Assembly: GCA_913061385.1 (NCBI GenBank)
Contig: CAJXTM010000286.1
Coordinates: 1-5,857 of the forward strand
DNA: 5,857 nucleotides
Direction: 5' to 3'
Source: an uncultured Rhodopirellula sp.
GTDB taxonomy: Bacteria; Planctomycetota; Planctomycetia; Pirellulales; Pirellulaceae
A program made the translations under genes and the position numbers. Positions 5,823 to 5,857 of the stretch are shown here, one piece after another (position 1 is the first letter of the stretch; each line of letters opens with the position of its first letter). The notes beneath the pieces are model-generated. The model ran no database searches, was not told the DNA's origin, and saw only the letters and a list, made by a program, of their open reading frames with translations.

Positions 5823-5857
5823 CTGTCTCTTATACACATCTCCGAACCCACGAGACC
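5823..5857. other. Nextera transposase adapter sequence (not genomic)
   Basis: Positions 5823-5841 equal the 19-bp Tn5 mosaic end as used in tagmentation kits (CTGTCTCTTATACACATCT). Positions 5842-5856 match the read-2 adapter tail CCGAGCCCACGAGAC with a single G-to-A difference at 5846. The last base would be the first of an index. A natural Tn5 end would not continue into the synthetic tail, so this is untrimmed library adapter. Any translation through it is an artefact, including - strand products containing MCIRDR. Confidence 0.97.

Noticed and set aside
5830..5838. TTATACACA, a perfect fit to the DnaA-box consensus TTATNCACA, close to parAB
   Set aside because: It lies wholly inside the Nextera mosaic end, so it is synthetic and says nothing about an origin.
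5823..5841. A natural Tn5/IS50-type transposon end
   Set aside because: The mosaic end is followed directly by the synthetic index-adapter tail and no transposase gene is present.
5562..5851. Two - strand open frames starting near the right end
   Set aside because: Both start inside the adapter (one begins with the tell-tale EMCIRDR stretch) and run antisense to the membrane protein gene.

Overview
The window looks like the end of a draft or metagenomic contig from a bacterium of moderate GC content. It carries the 3' part of ahcY, a DUF1015 (COG4198) gene, a complete chromosomal-type parA-parB pair, and the 5' part of a polytopic membrane protein gene. A Planctomycetota (Pirellulaceae-like) source is my best guess. 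It rests on the gene combination, the mostly weak ribosome binding sites and the protein style, and I cannot confirm it without a search. The last 35 bases are not genomic: they match the Nextera transposase adapter.

Layout, left to right, all genes on the + strand. Positions 1-807 hold the NAD-binding and C-terminal part of S-adenosylhomocysteine hydrolase, cut by the window edge and closed by a strong intrinsic terminator (868-901). A 227-nt gap with an imperfect hairpin follows, then the DUF1015 gene (1129-2460). Positions 2461-3077 hold no convincing gene. The first half of that gap contains a 13-bp direct repeat around a possible branched RNA fold. The last 170 bases are rich in parS-like half-sites, including one near-complete parS-like palindrome at 2964-2979. 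parA (3078-3824) and parB (3817-4770) overlap by 8 nt and end in a strong terminator (4826-4852). From 5020 to the adapter junction runs an open frame for a multi-pass membrane protein. It resembles a site-2 protease (M50) that has lost its metal-binding residues.

How the genes relate. AhcY recycles S-adenosylhomocysteine in the methyl cycle and is transcriptionally separated from the rest. ParA and ParB form a chromosome segregation module whose likely DNA targets flank the operon, which suggests local ParB loading or autoregulation. The usual mnmG/rsmG (gidAB) neighbours of parAB are absent from this window. The roles of the DUF1015 protein and the membrane protein are not established by context.
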